Shown here one piece after another: positions 1 through 7,374 of a DNA stretch of 37,143 nt. This DNA is from CADCTB01 sp036269435 (GTDB lineage: Bacteria; Actinomycetota; Acidimicrobiia; Acidimicrobiales; AC-14): assembly GCA_036269435.1 (NCBI GenBank), contig DATASA010000081.1, positions 1 to 37,143 of the forward strand, read 5' to 3'. The notes beneath the pieces were generated by a model. That model saw nothing but the letters and a program-made list of their open reading frames with translations, searched no databases and had not been told where the DNA came from. Numbering within the stretch: the stretch's first letter is position 1; each line of letters begins with the position of its first letter. The position numbers and the translations under genes are program-made.

Positions 1-1181
1 ACGCCGTTGACGATGTACGAGTGGTTGCGCGGCTCGCTGAGGTTGTACGTCAGCTCCACCCCGTCGTCGGTGCGCTCGACGAGCCGGACTTCGGTGCTGC
101 TCCGGTAGAAGACGTGCTCGTCGAGCATGCGGGCCAGCTTCTCCGCCTTGGGCCGGATCCCGAATCCCACGACATTGGCGAAAGTGGTGATCCCGTCGCC
201 AGAGATTCTCAGGTCGTACGACGGCGCCGACTCGTAGATCCCAAACGAGCCGTCTTTGCGGACGTGCGAGAACGCCTCTTCGCTCCCAGGACGACCCTCG
301 TAGATCCGGCTCGGAATTCCCAGGGTGGCGAGCAGTTGCTGGACCCCCCGCAGCAGCTCGGCCGACGCGGACCCGAGACCGACGTACCGGCTCTTGCTGC
401 CGTCGTACGCGCATCCGTCCGCATCGAACAAACCCCGGAGGAACGCCGCCAGCGCGTCGGGCGGGGCCTGCTGGACCGCCCACGGCACCGTCTTGGCCGC
501 CGCCTTGGCCTCGGTCACGCCGAGCGCCTCGAAGAAGCGGGCGATGACCCGCCGGCTCTGGCGAAGCTGCACGGTGCCGTTGGCCTGGACCGACGGCGTC
601 GGCGGTCGGTCGCCGTTCATCCAGGCGACGAGCTCCCGGTGGGCCGGCATCGCGTCGGCCTGGTCGTCGGCGCCGCCGTACACGGTGGTGACGACGTCCC
701 GGGCGACGCAGCCGTCGCCGATCAGCCAACCGACGTAGTGGGCGAACTCCGGCGTCCACTTCTCGGGGAGGCGGACGGATCGAGACCAGTCCCCCTTCAC
801 CGCATAGTCGCGGACGTCGGAGGAGACGGGGAGCCGGAGGTCGGCGTTTACGGCGGGAGCGGGCAGGTCGAGCACATGGACGCTGTCCTCGGGCGTGAGG
901 TCGGACGCCGCGACGTAGCCGCGGTTGCGGGTGAACACCTTGTGACCGCCCGTGCAGCGGAGCTCCATGCCGTTGCTGAACCGCAGCCGCACGATCTCGT
1001 TCGTGCCGGTGATTATGTACGCCTCGGGCGAGGTGACGTGGAGCGTCTGGGCCGGAGCGGCGGGGTTGGTGGCGTCGTGGGTGTACACGCCGAAGGACTC
1101 ACCGCGCCGGGCCCGGTCGAACAGCTCGTCGAAGCGGACGAGGCCCTTGTCCGTGTGCACGAGTGCGTCGCCGGTGAAGCA
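1..1181 (-). other. Intein with LAGLIDADG homing endonuclease, inserted at the NPC motif of NrdJ
   Basis: Protein-splicing element starting at Cys354 of the NrdJ precursor (CFTGDALVHTDKGL, block A). Block B is CTGGHKVFT with the conserved Thr430 and His433. The homing endonuclease shows both LAGLIDADG helices, YVGWLIGDG (Asp509) and LRGLFDADG (Asp606 and Asp608), with acidic residues intact, so it may still cut DNA. Block F is seen as EPRNHSYIVNGV just before the window edge; block G (terminal His-Asn and the +1 Cys) is outside. At least 393 residues are visible. Inteins at the active site of ribonucleotide reductases are a known class; insertion at the Cys of NPC means that splicing must restore that Cys for activity. 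Confidence 0.92.
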
Positions 1182-2240
1182 TGGGTTCGATGCGTTGATG
1201 CGACCGGTGTTGGCCGCCGTGTGCCACCGGTTGATGGTGGTGTCGAACTGCATGCCCGGGTCGGCGCACTCCCACGTGGCTTCGGCGATCTGGCGGAACA
1301 GCTGGCGGGCCTTGACCACCCGGATCGGCTCGCCGTCGATCACCGCCCGCAGCGCCCAGTCCTCGTCGTCGACGACGGCCTGCATGAACTCGTCGGTGAC
1401 CCGGACGGAGTTGTTGGCGTTCTGGTACTGGGTGGAGTGGCTGTCCTTGCCGTCGAGGTCCATGTCGAAGCCGGCGTCGCGCAGGACGCGGGCCTTGCGC
1501 TCCTCGACCGCCTTGCACCAGATGAAGTCCTCGATGTCGGGGTGGTCGGCGTTGAGAATGACCATCTTCGCCGCTCGACGGGTCTTGCCCCCGGACTTGA
1601 TGGTGCCGGCGGAGGCGTCCGCCCCCCGCATGAAGCTGACGGGCCCGGAAGCCGTGCCGCCGCCCTTGAGCTCCTCCTGCGACGAGCGGATGTTGGACAG
1701 GTTGATACCCGACCCCGAGCCGCCCTTGAAGATCGTGCCCTCCTCGACGTACCAGTTGAGGATGGACTTCATGGTGTCGTCCACGGCGAGGATGAAGCAG
1801 GCCGACGCCTGCTGCGGCTCACCGTTGACGCCGATGTTGAACCAGACCGGGGAGTTGAACGCCGCCTTCTGGTGGACGACCAGATGCTTGAGCTCCGCCG
1901 AGAAGGCTTCGGCCTCGGTGTCGTCGACGAAGTACCCGTCCTTGACGCCCCAGGCGGTGACCGTGTCGACGACCCGATCGATCACCTGACGCAACGACCG
2001 CTCGCGCTCAGGCGCACCCAGCGGGCCCCGGAAGTACTTCTGGGCGACGATGTTGGCGGCGTTGAGCGACCAGCCGGCGGGAAACTCGACACCCAACTGC
2101 TCGAAGGCGACCACGCCGTCGCGGTAGTTGGTGATCCGGGCGTCCCGATGCTCCCACGCCACCTCGTCGTACGGGTCGAGCCCCGCGGTGGTGAAGTGCC
2201 GGCGGATGCCGATACCCGTCTGCTCCGGCGCCATCGCCAT
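1..2240 (-). CDS. nrdJ: Vitamin B12-dependent (class II) ribonucleotide reductase, 3' part outside window, intein-containing
   Basis: Reduces ribonucleotides to deoxyribonucleotides using adenosylcobalamin. The frame is open from ATG 2240 to the window edge (746 codons seen, no stop), so the gene is partial. The start is set by AGGAGG seven bases upstream; a second ATG lies two codons in. The N-terminal reductase barrel shows FNSPVWFNIGV, Cys148 in QQASACFI (probably the first redox-active Cys), GGSGSGINLSNIRSS and INASNPC at residues 348-354. NPC carries the catalytic thiyl Cys of class I/II reductases and is interrupted there by an intein, so everything from residue 354 on is intein; the rest of the enzyme lies beyond the left edge. 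It is downstream of nrdR on the same strand, as in the Streptomyces nrdRJ operon, but has its own promoter and NrdR box. The family call is sure; the class II assignment rests on overall similarity to NrdJ. Confidence 0.93.
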   Translation of the reverse strand, partial: MAMAPEQTGIGIRRHFTTAGLDPYDEVAWEHRDARITNYRDGVVAFEQLGVEFPAGWSLNAANIVAQKYFRGPLGAPERERSLRQVIDRVVDTVTAWGVKDGYFVDDTEAEAFSAELKHLVVHQKAAFNSPVWFNIGVNGEPQQASACFILAVDDTMKSILNWYVEEGTIFKGGSGSGINLSNIRSSQEELKGGGTASGPVSFMRGADASAGTIKSGGKTRRAAKMVILNADHPDIEDFIWCKAVEERKARVLRDAGFDMDLDGKDSHSTQYQNANNSVRVTDEFMQAVVDDEDWALRAVIDGEPIRVVKARQLFRQIAEATWECADPGMQFDTTINRWHTAANTGRINASNPCFTGDALVHTDKGLVRFDELFDRARRGESFGVYTHDATNPAAPAQTLHVTSPEAYIITGTNEIVRLRFSNGMELRCTGGHKVFTRNRGYVAASDLTPEDSVHVLDLPAPAVNADLRLPVSSDVRDYAVKGDWSRSVRLPEKWTPEFAHYVGWLIGDGCVARDVVTTVYGGADDQADAMPAHRELVAWMNGDRPPTPSVQANGTVQLRQSRRVIARFFEALGVTEAKAAAKTVPWAVQQAPPDALAAFLRGLFDADGCAYDGSKSRYVGLGSASAELLRGVQQLLATLGIPSRIYEGRPGSEEAFSHVRKDGSFGIYESAPSYDLRISGDGITTFANVVGFGIRPKAEKLARMLDEHVFYRSSTEVRLVERTDDGVELTYNLSEPRNHSYIVNG

Positions 2241-2301
2241 ACGCATGCCTCCTGCATCGAAAGTTGTGGAAGGGCGCGCCGCGTGCGCGGGCACCGAACA
2301 A

Positions 2302-2321
2302 CACCACAACATCTTGTGGTG
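2302..2321. promoter_or_regulatory. NrdR box upstream of nrdJ
   Basis: A 20-bp palindrome, CACCACAACATCTTGTGGTG, with a single mismatched pair. It resembles the NrdR-box consensus (ACACNATATATNGTGT-like). It lies about 20-40 bases downstream of the predicted nrdJ transcription start and 60 bases before the ATG. A second full box at the usual three-turn spacing was not found. NrdR is encoded immediately upstream. Confidence 0.75.
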
Positions 2322-2350
2322 GGTGCCCCGCTCGACCCCCAGCGGAAGGA

Positions 2351-2379
2351 ATTACATCACCGTCATTCTACCGTGTCAA
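2351..2379 (-). promoter_or_regulatory. Promoter of nrdJ
   Basis: On the minus strand: TTGACA (2379-2374), a 17-base spacer and TGTAAT (2356-2351). This is the best sigma70-like promoter in the window. It gives a leader of about 100 bases that contains the NrdR box, so nrdJ can be expressed apart from nrdR. Confidence 0.75.
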
Positions 2380-2416
2380 CAACCGATTGGTCCGACGGAG
2401 CGACGGTACGCAGGCC

Positions 2417-2452
2417 ACCCTGTGGACGGCTAGAGGAGCAACCCTGTGGACG
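2417..2452. repeat. 12-bp direct repeat after nrdR
   Basis: ACCCTGTGGACG occurs at 2417-2428 and 2441-2452, with a period of 24. It begins just after the nrdR stop codon in the nrdR-nrdJ gap. Function unknown; the TGTGG core resembles half of the NrdR box. Confidence 0.5.
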
Positions 2453-2935
2453 TCAGCGCTGGTCGGGCGAGTCGAAGCGGGGGTCATCGACCTTGGCCAG
2501 CGCCAGGACCTCACGTTCGAAGTCGCCGGGGTCGTCGAAGCCCTTGTAGACACTGGCGAACCGCACGTAGGCCACCTCGTCGAGCGCCCGGAGGCGGTCC
2601 AGCACGATGGCGCCCACCCGGGCGCTCGTGACCTCCGAGCCCTCCAGGCGGAGGGACTCCTCGACGTCGGCGGCGAGACTCTCGAACTGCTCCGGCCCGA
2701 GGGGTCGGTTCTTGGCTGCGGCCGCCACCCCGGTCACGATCTTGGCCCGGCGGAACGGCTCGCGCACCCCCGAGCGCTTCTGCACCAGGAGTCCGACCTC
2801 CTCGATTCGCTCGAACGTGGTGAAGCGCCGCCCGCATCCGAGGCACTCGCGCCGACGGCGGATGGCGACGCCCTCGTCGGCGAGGCGCGAGTCGACGACC
2901 TTGTCCTCGACGCTCGCACACGTGGGGCACCGCAT
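2453..2935 (-). CDS. nrdR: Transcriptional repressor NrdR
   Basis: ATP/dATP-sensing repressor of ribonucleotide reductase genes, 160 residues (usual length). The N-terminal zinc ribbon has Cys3 and Cys6 (MRCPTC) and Cys31 and Cys34 (CLGC), followed by RRFTTFER, a signature of the family. An ATP-cone domain covers about residues 46-136 (VQKRSGVREPF ... VYKGF). The start is ATG 2935, six bases after a TACCGT hexamer, which suggests a leaderless message. Downstream on the same strand is nrdJ, its expected target. Upstream is the LysM SOS gene and then lexA, an order also found around Rv2718c-Rv2720 in Mycobacterium tuberculosis. Confidence 0.96.
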   Translation of the reverse strand: MRCPTCASVEDKVVDSRLADEGVAIRRRRECLGCGRRFTTFERIEEVGLLVQKRSGVREPFRRAKIVTGVAAAAKNRPLGPEQFESLAADVEESLRLEGSEVTSARVGAIVLDRLRALDEVAYVRFASVYKGFDDPGDFEREVLALAKVDDPRFDSPDQR

Positions 2936-2941
2936 CGTCTG

Positions 2942-2947
2942 ACGGTA
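2942..2947 (-). promoter_or_regulatory. -10 hexamer of nrdR (leaderless)
   Basis: TACCGT on the minus strand, six bases before ATG 2935. There is no Shine-Dalgarno sequence and no clear -35. One of the recurring TANNNT-N6/7-start arrangements of this window. Confidence 0.55.
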
Positions 2948-3006
2948 CCCGCCGACCGCCCCACTCGGCCGGTTCGACGGCCGCCTGCTGGCGGGCTCGA
3001 CGCCGC

Positions 3007-3405
3007 TCAGCCTCCCGGCGGCAAGGGGATGCGCTGGCCCACCACGAGGACGGCACTGCCGTGGGCGGCGACGAGCCGGGCAACGAGGGGACGGGGATCG
3101 TCGTTCGGCCGGAGTGCCCGGGCGATGTCCCAGAACGTGTCACCCGGCTGGACCACATGGACCGGCCCGGCGACCGCCACGCCCCGGGACGAGGCAGATG
3201 CGGCGCCGCCGACAGACCCGAGCAGGGAGTGGACACCGATGACGAGGGCCATGAGCAGGCCCAGGACGAGGGCGGCGGCGGCGGCCCGCCGCCGGCGATA
3301 CGTGGCCGCGGGGGTGCCGGCAACGGCATACCTCACCACCGGTGTGGTGCGGACCAGCACGAGGCGACGGAGATCGGCCGGCGGAGCCTGGGCGACAGCA
3401 ACCAT
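3007..3405 (-). CDS. SOS-induced LysM membrane protein, DivS/ChiZ (YneA-like) cell-division inhibitor
   Basis: A 132-residue protein: basic N-terminus, one membrane segment at about 41-63 (AAAAALVLGLLMALVIGV), then an extracytoplasmic LysM domain at about 82-131 starting VVQPGDTFWDIA. LysM domains bind peptidoglycan. Its position, divergent from lexA with LexA boxes between and nrdR downstream, matches Rv2719c (ChiZ) of M. tuberculosis and DivS of Corynebacterium, which delay division during DNA damage. The start ATG 3405 is chosen because GAGGAGG lies six bases upstream; a longer frame to 3474 would run into LexA box 2. The function is inferred from synteny and architecture; sequence conservation in this family is low. 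Confidence 0.85.
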   Translation of the reverse strand: MVAVAQAPPADLRRLVLVRTTPVVRYAVAGTPAATYRRRRAAAAALVLGLLMALVIGVHSLLGSVGGAASASSRGVAVAGPVHVVQPGDTFWDIARALRPNDDPRPLVARLVAAHGSAVLVVGQRIPLPPGG

Positions 3406-3421
3406 GAGGACCCTCCTCAGG

Positions 3422-3433
3422 GAACGGACGTTC
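3422..3433. promoter_or_regulatory. LexA (SOS) box 1
   Basis: GAACGGACGTTC, a perfect GAAC-N4-GTTC. It lies downstream of the predicted -10 of the LysM gene and close to its ATG. Confidence 0.85.
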
Positions 3434-3444
3434 GGTACCAGTGG

Positions 3445-3474
3445 AGTGAACCACGAACGCCCGTTCGAGGTCAA
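3445..3474 (-). promoter_or_regulatory. Probable promoter of the LysM SOS gene
   Basis: On the minus strand: TTGACC (3474-3469), an 18-base spacer and TTCACT (3450-3445). LexA box 2 fills the spacer, a typical repressing position. The -10 is weak. Confidence 0.5.
3455..3466. promoter_or_regulatory. LexA (SOS) box 2
   Basis: GAACGCCCGTTC, a perfect GAAC-N4-GTTC, 33 bases from box 1. It sits between the -35 and -10 of the LysM gene. Confidence 0.88.
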
Positions 3475-3484
3475 GGGAAAGTAC

Positions 3485-3496
3485 GAACATATGTTT
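3485..3496. promoter_or_regulatory. LexA (SOS) box 3
   Basis: GAACATATGTTT, one mismatch from GAAC-N4-GTTC, 30 bases from box 2. It abuts the -35 of lexA (TTGCAT, 3495-3500), so LexA would autoregulate from here. The weaker match fits a self-repressing site. Confidence 0.8.
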
Positions 3497-3523
3497 GCAT
3501 TCTGACCACTCCGGCCGTATGGT
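3495..3523 (+). promoter_or_regulatory. Promoter of lexA (leaderless)
   Basis: TTGCAT (3495-3500), a 17-base spacer, TATGGT (3518-3523), then seven bases to GTG 3531. The spacing implies transcription beginning at or next to the GTG, which decides the lexA start. Confidence 0.7.
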
Positions 3524-3530
3524 GTTGCAC

Positions 3531-4160
3531 GTGACCTCCAACCTGACCGAACGCCAGCGCGGGATCCTCAACTTCATCGAGGCGGAAACCAGCCAGCGTG
3601 GCTATCCACCGTCCGTCCGGGAGATCGGCGAAGCAGTGGGCCTCACCTCCACGTCCACCGTGCACGCCCACCTGGCCAGCCTTCAGCGTTTGGGTTACCT
3701 GCGGCGGGATCCGACCAAGCCCCGGGCCATCGAGGTCCGGTACGACCCGGGATCGGGCGCGTCCGGAGAGCGCCGGCCCGCTCGCCACGTTCCCCTCGTG
3801 GGTGACGTCGCCGCCGGTACCGACGTCCTCGCCCAGGAGAACGTCGAAGAGCTCCTTCCCCTCCCGGCCGACTTCACCGGAGACGGTCCCGTCTTCATGG
3901 TGCGGGTGCGGGGTGACTCCATGATCGACGCCGGCATCCTCGATGGGGACTACGTCGTCGTGCGCCAGGAAGCCGACGTGCGCAAGGGAGACGTGGTCGT
4001 CGCCGGCATCCCGGGCGAAGAGGGCACGGTGAAAACCTTCACCCGCAAGGGCAGCAAGGTCGTCCTGCTCCCCTCCAACGCCCGGTTGTCGCCGATGGAG
4101 TTCGACGCCGCCGACGTCACCATCTACGGCAAGGTGGTCACCGTGGTCAGACGGCTCTGA
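3531..4160 (+). CDS. lexA: LexA repressor
   Basis: SOS repressor and self-cleaving S24 peptidase, 209 residues from GTG 3531. The winged-helix domain is at about 1-65 (LTERQRGILNFIE, then YPPSVREIGEAVGLTSTSTVHAHL). The cleavage site Ala95-Gly96 is in VAAGTDVLA, the nucleophile Ser130 in GDSMIDAGI and the general base Lys168 in GTVKTF. The usual in-frame ATG at 3519 was not chosen because it overlaps the -10 hexamer TATGGT and has no ribosome binding site, whereas GTG 3531 stands seven bases after that hexamer. Three LexA boxes lie upstream, shared with the divergent LysM gene. The 3' end overlaps the convergent protease gene by 14 bases. Confidence 0.96.
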   Translation: MTSNLTERQRGILNFIEAETSQRGYPPSVREIGEAVGLTSTSTVHAHLASLQRLGYLRRDPTKPRAIEVRYDPGSGASGERRPARHVPLVGDVAAGTDVLAQENVEELLPLPADFTGDGPVFMVRVRGDSMIDAGILDGDYVVVRQEADVRKGDVVVAGIPGEEGTVKTFTRKGSKVVLLPSNARLSPMEFDAADVTIYGKVVTVVRRL

Positions 4161-5448
4161 GGCGCCGGACGCCGACCCCGCCGACCGAGGCGCCGACGCC
4201 CAGAACCAACCCGATCGCTCCAGCCACGACAATCGGGTTGCGTGACGACGGGCCAGAGCCGCCCCGGGCGACGATCACCGGCAGGGGCGAGGAGAGCTGC
4301 GAGGGGTCCGTCGACTGCGCCGCCCCGGGGGCGACGGTGGACGAAGTCGTCGACGACGGCGGGACCGTGGTCGTGGCCCGGGGCCGGGTCGTGGTCGTGA
4401 CCTTGGGCACCGTGGTCCGGGGGACGGTCGGCGCCGGTGCGGCGGTGGGGGCAGGGCCGGCGTCGGCTCCCACGGCAGCGCCGACGTCCAGGCGACCCTG
4501 GCAGCCGCGCCCGCAGGGCGACGACTTGTCGAGCGTGGCGAGCAGTCGGTTGACCGCGGCGGTGGGGCTCAGCCCCTGGGCCAGGAGCAGGGCGACGGCG
4601 CCCGACACGTGGGGTGCGGCCATGGACGTCCCCGCCGCGGAGGCGTAGCCGCTGCCGCCCGAGCTGAGGGGGAACGTGGAGATGACGTTGTTGTCGGCGC
4701 TCCCCGAGCCGGCGCCACCGGGAGCGACCAGGCCCCACTTGGCGTTGCCGGGGGCGCTGGAATAGGTGGGCACCGCGCCGGAGCGGTCGGTGGCCCCGAC
4801 GACCAGGGCGTCCAGGTTGCCGTAGTTCTCGGTGCCGAGGTCGCCGGAGCCGGTGGCGTAGTTGCCCGACGCCAGCACCGGGACCGCGCCCTTGCTCCAC
4901 GCGTACTCGATCCCGCTGCGCAGGGGCGTGCCCAGCACGCTGGACACGAGGAAGTTGGGGTCGCCCAGGCTGAGGTTGACCACCTTGGCCCCGTTGTCCA
5001 CCACCCACCGGATTCCGTTGTTGATGTCGTCGACCCGGCCCTCGCCGCTGCTGTTGAGCACCTTGGCCACCACCAGCCGGGCGTCGGGGGCGACGCCGGC
5101 CACGCCCCGGCCGTTGTTGGTGACGGCGGCGGCGATGCCGCTGACGATGGTGCCGTGGCCGTGGGTGTCCTGGCCGCCGCCCAGCACGCACGGGTGCCCG
5201 ACGCAGTCGGCCGAGGCCGCCACCTTGCCGACCAGGTCCGGATGGGTGAGGTCCACGCCGGTGTCGACGATGCCGATGGTGATCCCGCTGCCGGTCGACC
5301 GGGACCAGGCCTGGGGGGCGTGGATCTGGTCGAGGGCCCACTGGCGGGCGAAGTAGGTGTCGTTGGTCGCCGACGCCGAACCTGCGAACGGCACGACGAC
5401 GGCCACCACGGCGACGGCGACGGCCAGCAGCCGCCGCAGCCCGGTCAT
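4147..5448 (-). CDS. Secreted, membrane-anchored subtilisin-like serine protease (S8)
   Basis: 433 residues. A signal peptide at about 1-28 (LLAVAVAVVAVVVPF, then GSASA) is followed by a peptidase S8 domain with catalytic Asp62 (GIVDTGVD), His98 (HGHGT), oxyanion Asn196 (ASGN) and Ser275 (GTSMAAPHVSG). A Cys pair (SPCGRGCQG) closes the domain. Then come a Thr/Pro-rich linker (about 340-390) and a C-terminal membrane helix (PIVVAGAIGLVLGVGASVGG) ending in RRLRAV. This mycosin-like layout places the enzyme on the outer face of the membrane. There are no type VII secretion genes nearby, so a mycosin role is not supported. ATG 5448 overlaps the dapE stop (ATGA), so it is probably co-transcribed with dapD-dapE. 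Substrate unknown. Confidence 0.9.
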   Translation of the reverse strand: MTGLRRLLAVAVAVVAVVVPFAGSASATNDTYFARQWALDQIHAPQAWSRSTGSGITIGIVDTGVDLTHPDLVGKVAASADCVGHPCVLGGGQDTHGHGTIVSGIAAAVTNNGRGVAGVAPDARLVVAKVLNSSGEGRVDDINNGIRWVVDNGAKVVNLSLGDPNFLVSSVLGTPLRSGIEYAWSKGAVPVLASGNYATGSGDLGTENYGNLDALVVGATDRSGAVPTYSSAPGNAKWGLVAPGGAGSGSADNNVISTFPLSSGGSGYASAAGTSMAAPHVSGAVALLLAQGLSPTAAVNRLLATLDKSSPCGRGCQGRLDVGAAVGADAGPAPTAAPAPTVPRTTVPKVTTTTRPRATTTVPPSSTTSSTVAPGAAQSTDPSQLSSPLPVIVARGGSGPSSRNPIVVAGAIGLVLGVGASVGGVGVRRLRAV

Positions 5449-6494
5449 CCCGCCTCGAGGACGGTGCGCAGGACGCGGTAGACGGTGTCCAGCTCCGAGC
5501 GGGTCACCCGTTCGCCGGCGCTGTGGGCCACGCTGGGGTCGCCCGGGCCAAAGTTGGTGGCCGGGACGCCGCGGGCCGCGAAGCGGGCCACGTCGGTCCA
5601 CCCGAGCTTGCCGTAGGCGACACCTCCGCTGGCTGCCAGCACCGCCTGGAGCAGGGGATGCCCGAGCGCGGGCAGGGCAGCCACGGCCATGTCGGCCACC
5701 GCGAATTCGTCGACGTCACCCACCACCGACCGGACGTGTGCCTCGGCCTCGGCGGGGGTGCGGTCGGGCGCGAACCGGTGGTTCAGCGTCGCCGTGGCCC
5801 GGTCGGGGACGACGTTGTTGGCCACCCCGCCGTCGACCCGCACGACCTGCAGGCCCTCGCGGAAGTCGCAGCCGTCGATCGTGACCTGGCGGCCCTGGTA
5901 GGCCCCCACCGCGGCGAGCATCGGCGCCAGCCGGTGGATGGCGTTGCGGCCCAGCCAGGCCCGGGCCGTGTGGGCCCGCTCGCCGGTGAAGCCCACCTCC
6001 ACCCGCAGCGTCCCCTGGCAGCCCGCCTCGACCCGGGCCGACGTCGGCTCGGCCAGCAGGGCGGCGTCGCCGGCGAGCAGGTCGGGCCGGTCGCGGAACA
6101 GCCGCTCGACCCCGTTGAACCGGGCGTCGATCTCCTCACACTCGTAGAAGACGAACGTCGCGTCCACCGCCGGCTCCGACACGGTCCGGGCCAGCTCTGC
6201 GAGCACGGCCACCCCGCCCTTCATGTCGCACGACCCGAGTCCCCACAGCACGTCGCCCTCGACGCGGGCCCGCTCGTTGCCGTTGGCCGGCACGGTGTCG
6301 GTGTGGCCGGCGAGGACGAGCCGACGCTCCCGCCCGAGCGACGTCCGAGCCACCAGGTTCTCCCCGACCCGGGTCAGCGACAGCCACGGGACCGGAGCGA
6401 GCATCGCCTCCAGGTGGTCCGTGACGGCGCGCTCGTCGTGGCTCACGGAAGGAATGTCGACCAGCGCCGCCGTGAGCTTGAGAAGGTCGGTCAC
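5445..6494 (-). CDS. dapE: Succinyl-diaminopimelate desuccinylase
   Basis: M20 metallopeptidase that removes succinate from N-succinyl-L,L-diaminopimelate in lysine and cell-wall synthesis. 349 residues from GTG 6494. Metal-binding motifs are LAGHTDTVPANGN, WGLGSCDMKGG, YECEEID (catalytic and bridging Glu) and the C-terminal FGPGDPSVAHSAGE with the last metal-binding His. The lid domain is in the middle. It lies 25 bases after dapD on the same strand, so the two successive acyl-branch steps flank the aminotransferase step encoded by dapC about 10 kb away. The shorter actinobacterial form fits. There is no clear ribosome binding site before GTG 6494. Confidence 0.93.
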   Translation of the reverse strand: MTDLLKLTAALVDIPSVSHDERAVTDHLEAMLAPVPWLSLTRVGENLVARTSLGRERRLVLAGHTDTVPANGNERARVEGDVLWGLGSCDMKGGVAVLAELARTVSEPAVDATFVFYECEEIDARFNGVERLFRDRPDLLAGDAALLAEPTSARVEAGCQGTLRVEVGFTGERAHTARAWLGRNAIHRLAPMLAAVGAYQGRQVTIDGCDFREGLQVVRVDGGVANNVVPDRATATLNHRFAPDRTPAEAEAHVRSVVGDVDEFAVADMAVAALPALGHPLLQAVLAASGGVAYGKLGWTDVARFAARGVPATNFGPGDPSVAHSAGERVTRSELDTVYRVLRTVLEAG

Positions 6495-6519
6495 CGGCCC
6501 GCGCCCGCGCCGAGCGCGC

Positions 6520-7350
6520 TCAGGCGCCGGTGGCGCCGTGTTGGCGCAGCAGCGACTCCAGCGTCGACTTCTCGTGCCGCTGGCCCTCCGGCATCCGGCT
6601 GATCACCAGCGCGCACGGGAGCCCGAACTCGCCGCCGGGGAAGACCCGGGGTCGGGTGGCGGTCACGGCCACGCTCCACGGCGGAACGACGCCCCGGCCG
6701 AGCTCCTCCCCCGTCTCGGCGTCGATGACCGGGATGGTGGACGACAGGATCAGGCCGGCACCCAGCACCGCCCCCCGGCCCACCCGGGCACCCTGCACGA
6801 TCATGCAGCGGCTCCCGATGAAGGCGTCGTCCTCGATGATCACCGGCGCAGCCTGCGGAGGTTCGAGCACGCCGCCGATCCCCACTCCTCCGGAGAGGTG
6901 GACCCGGGCGCCGACCTGGGCGCAGGAGCCGACCGTGGCCCACGTGTCGACCATGGTGTCGGCGCCGACCCGGGCGCCGATGTTGACGTAGCTGGGCATG
7001 AGCACGGCGCCCGGCTCGATGAACGACCCCCATCGGGCCGACCCGCCGGGCACGACCCGTACCCCGGCCTGCACCCATCCCCGCTTGAGCGGGATGCGGT
7101 CGGCGAACTCGAACGGGCCCAGCTCCATGGTCTCCAGGGCCGACAGGCGGAACAGGAGCAGGATGGCCTGCTTGAGCCAGGCGTGGACGACGATCTCGCC
7201 CGTCGTCGGGTCGACTTCGGCCACCCGGGCCTCGCCGCAGTCGAGCAGGGCGACCGCCTCGCGCACCACGGCCAGCGCGTCGTGGTCGTCGGGGGTCAGC
7301 TCGGCGCGGCGCTCCCACAGCTCGGCGATCTGGGCCTCGAGGTCAGCCAT
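6520..7350 (-). CDS. dapD: 2,3,4,5-tetrahydropyridine-2,6-dicarboxylate N-succinyltransferase
   Basis: Transfers succinyl from succinyl-CoA to tetrahydrodipicolinate in lysine/diaminopimelate synthesis. 276 residues with a left-handed beta-helix of hexapeptide repeats at about 100-235. Signature stretches are VLMPSYVNIGA, TMVDTWATVGSCAQ and HLSGGVGIGGVLEP, close to the E. coli enzyme. Mycobacteria and Corynebacterium use a longer, divergent DapD, so an E. coli-type DapD in this actinobacterial setting is worth noting. ATG 7350 lies seven bases after a TACCCT hexamer with no ribosome binding site, suggesting a leaderless message. First gene of the dapD-dapE-protease unit. Confidence 0.94.
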   Translation of the reverse strand: MADLEAQIAELWERRAELTPDDHDALAVVREAVALLDCGEARVAEVDPTTGEIVVHAWLKQAILLLFRLSALETMELGPFEFADRIPLKRGWVQAGVRVVPGGSARWGSFIEPGAVLMPSYVNIGARVGADTMVDTWATVGSCAQVGARVHLSGGVGIGGVLEPPQAAPVIIEDDAFIGSRCMIVQGARVGRGAVLGAGLILSSTIPVIDAETGEELGRGVVPPWSVAVTATRPRVFPGGEFGLPCALVISRMPEGQRHEKSTLESLLRQHGATGA

Positions 7351-7357
7351 TTGTCGG

Positions 7358-7363
7358 AGGGTA
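7358..7363 (-). promoter_or_regulatory. -10 hexamer of dapD (leaderless)
   Basis: TACCCT on the minus strand, seven bases before ATG 7350. The -35 position falls at the edge of the 14-bp tandem repeat array. Confidence 0.55.
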
Positions 7364-7374
7364 GCCGGGGCCGG

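Noticed and set aside
2241..2350. A cobalamin riboswitch before B12-dependent nrdJ
   Set aside because: No B12-box-like GCCACTG or matching stems were seen; the leader holds the NrdR box instead.
21..2549. An 842-codon open frame on the plus strand opposite nrdJ
   Set aside because: A high-G+C shadow: Arg/Gly/Val/Asp-rich with no motifs, while the minus frame gives a clear ribonucleotide reductase and intein. Similar long shadows, for example 11722-13551 plus, were left out for the same reason.
3519..3533. ATG 3519 as the lexA start
   Set aside because: It overlaps the TATGGT -10 hexamer and has no ribosome binding site; GTG 3531 has the correct leaderless spacing.
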